DNA of 5,616 nucleotides from Alphaproteobacteria bacterium (GTDB lineage: Bacteria > Pseudomonadota > Alphaproteobacteria > JABAAW01), in contig JABAAA010000031.1 in NCBI GenBank assembly GCA_014239005.1, positions 5,334 through 10,949 on the forward strand, given 5' to 3'. Made by a program: the position numbers and the translations under genes. The number at the start of each line of letters is the position of its first letter. The first letter of the stretch is position 1. The notes beneath the pieces were generated by a model. It saw only the letters and a program-made list of their open reading frames with translations, made no database searches and was not told the origin of the DNA. This document shows, one piece after another, positions 4,733 to 5,616 of the stretch.

Positions 4733-5616
4733 AACACACCTCCGTCCGCCCGTATTTCCAGCGAACGCGCGTGCGCCTCCAACCCCTCGGCACGCGCGAG
4801 CGCGACCGCGTGCGGCGCGAGCTCTTGGAAGGCTTCGCGCGAGGCTTCGACGGTCGTGCTGCGTCGCGTGAAGGTGGCAACGTTCACGCCCGATGCGAAG
4901 CGCGCCGCTCCTGCCGTAGGCAGCACGTGGTTGCTGCCCGCCACATAGTCTCCCAGTGCCGTCGGCGCGTAGGAGCCCACAAAGACGCAACCCGCACCTT
5001 CGATCGTTCGCGCAAGCGCACGCGCGTTTCTTGCCATCACTTGCGCATGTTCAGGGGCAAGCAGTTTGACGAGCGCGGGCGCGTCGCGTGCCAAGTCTTC
5101 GACGAGCAGACACAAGCCGTGCTTCTGCCAGCTTTCGCCCGCAACGGAACGATCGGGCAGCCGACGGAGTTGCCATTCGATCTGTTCCCTTGTTGCCTTG
5201 ACAAGCTCCTCGTCGTCGCAGACCAGCATGGCGCAAGCCTCCGTGTCATGCTCGGCTTGCGCGAGCAGGTCGGCTGCCAGCCATGTCGGCGAGGCGCTGT
5301 TGTCGGCAAGGATCAGAACCTCGGAAGGACCGGCGAGCGAATCGATGCCGACGCGTCCGAACAGCTGGCGTTTCGCTTCCGAGACCCACGCGTTGCCAGG
5401 TCCTGCGATCAAATCGACGCGGGGAACGCTCTCGCAGCCCAGCGCAAGCGCAGCGATGGCTTGCGCACCGCCAAGGCTATAGACCTCGTCGATGGCAAGC
5501 AGGCGCAACGTTTCGGCAAGCAACGGCGAAAGCGTCGCTGCCGTCGAAGGGGTGGCGACGACAAGGCGTCGCACGCCGGCGAGGCGGGCGGGAGTGCCTG
5601 TCATCAACAACGTGCT
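4729..5616 (-). CDS. hisD: Histidinol dehydrogenase, N-terminus cut by window edge
   Basis: The frame is open to the right edge, so 295 C-terminal residues are present of about 430. HisD oxidises L-histidinol to L-histidine in two NAD-dependent steps, the end of histidine synthesis, as a zinc enzyme in the cytoplasm. Conserved blocks in order are TGTPARLAGV, LGGAQAIAALALG, DLIAGPGNAWVSEAKRQLFG, VGIDSLAGPSEVLILAD, DLLAQAEHDTEA (Gln and His zinc ligands), LAPEHAQV (the catalytic Glu-His pair), LGDYVAGSNHVLPTAG (Asp zinc ligand) and EGLEAHARS (His zinc ligand). All catalytic and metal residues expected in this part are present, so the gene looks functional. TTG and ATG codons near 5610-5602 are internal, not starts, because the preceding family sequence continues through them. 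The stop TGA (4731-4729) overlaps the UPF0262 GTG. Confidence 0.95.
   Translation of the reverse strand, partial: STLLMTGTPARLAGVRRLVVATPSTAATLSPLLAETLRLLAIDEVYSLGGAQAIAALALGCESVPRVDLIAGPGNAWVSEAKRQLFGRVGIDSLAGPSEVLILADNSASPTWLAADLLAQAEHDTEACAMLVCDDEELVKATREQIEWQLRRLPDRSVAGESWQKHGLCLLVEDLARDAPALVKLLAPEHAQVMARNARALARTIEGAGCVFVGSYAPTALGDYVAGSNHVLPTAGAARFASGVNVATFTRRSTTVEASREAFQELAPHAVALARAEGLEAHARSLEIRADGGVL
4739..4743 (-). promoter_or_regulatory. Shine-Dalgarno of the UPF0262 gene, inside the end of hisD
   Basis: GGAGG on the minus strand, six bases before GTG 4732-4730. It supports the GTG start and coupling of UPF0262 to hisD. Confidence 0.75.

Noticed and set aside
4100..4948. 282-residue plus-strand frame opposite UPF0262 and hisD
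   Set aside because: It spans two convincing minus-strand genes and shows no domain of its own.
4733..4990. Possible N-terminal extension of UPF0262 up to 4990
   Set aside because: The extension reads hisD in a wrong frame, is Arg/Gly/Ala-rich and non-conserved, while GTG 4732 has a Shine-Dalgarno and a GTGA overlap with hisD.
5602..5610. Apparent start codons (TTG, TTG, ATG) for a short hisD
   Set aside because: The open frame continues to the edge with hisD-like residues, and a start here would lack about 135 residues of the enzyme.
1..5616. Mobile element, CRISPR, toxin-antitoxin or defence system
   Set aside because: No transposase, integrase, spaced direct-repeat array or defence domain is visible; the NYN protein is of the ordinary housekeeping alphaproteobacterial type and lacks an antitoxin-like partner.

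Overview
The window reads as a stretch of alphaproteobacterial chromosome. The evidence is the company of families: a DUF1013/TrcR-type regulator, an UPF0262 protein directly behind hisD with a Maf protein next, and an alphaproteobacterial-style NYN (LabA/DUF88) nuclease beside a family 5 uracil-DNA glycosylase. Coding density is very high, there is no gap over 300 bases, and base composition looks moderately GC-rich. I see no tRNA, rRNA, insertion sequence, CRISPR array or phage gene. The lineage below class level cannot be told from the sequence.

Layout. Left block, minus strand, read right to left: NYN-domain nuclease (1891-1289), family 5 uracil-DNA glycosylase (1200-559), and a glyoxalase II-like metallo-hydrolase (466 to beyond base 1, C-terminus missing). 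A 140-base divergent intergenic region (1892-2031) separates this block from a plus-strand pair: the DUF1013/TrcR regulator (2032-2661) and an overlapping HAD-family phosphatase (2645-3481). Right block, minus strand: hisD (runs in from beyond 5616, ends 4729), UPF0262 (4732-4172) and Maf (4175-3522). The hisD/UPF0262 and UPF0262/Maf junctions are both 4-base GTGA overlaps, so the three look like one translationally coupled operon. The HAD and maf genes converge with a 40-base gap that holds an 11-bp hairpin.

Functions are mostly housekeeping: histidine synthesis (HisD), nucleotide-pool cleaning (Maf), nucleotide dephosphorylation (HAD), uracil and deaminated-base repair (UDG), RNA processing or decay (NYN), methylglyoxal detoxification (GloB-like) and transcription control (TrcR-like). 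I did not find a new defence or mobile system.

The most unusual feature is a set of short tandem repeats at gene 5' ends. An in-frame 12-bp array encodes a tetrapeptide repeat fused directly to the first beta-strand of the HAD protein, which has no ATG or GTG start. A perfect 12-bp duplication lies at the N-terminus of UPF0262. A decayed 5/10-bp array fills the leader of the glycosylase gene. The divergent promoter region also has paired TGTCGATT direct repeats and a local cluster of GANTC sites.
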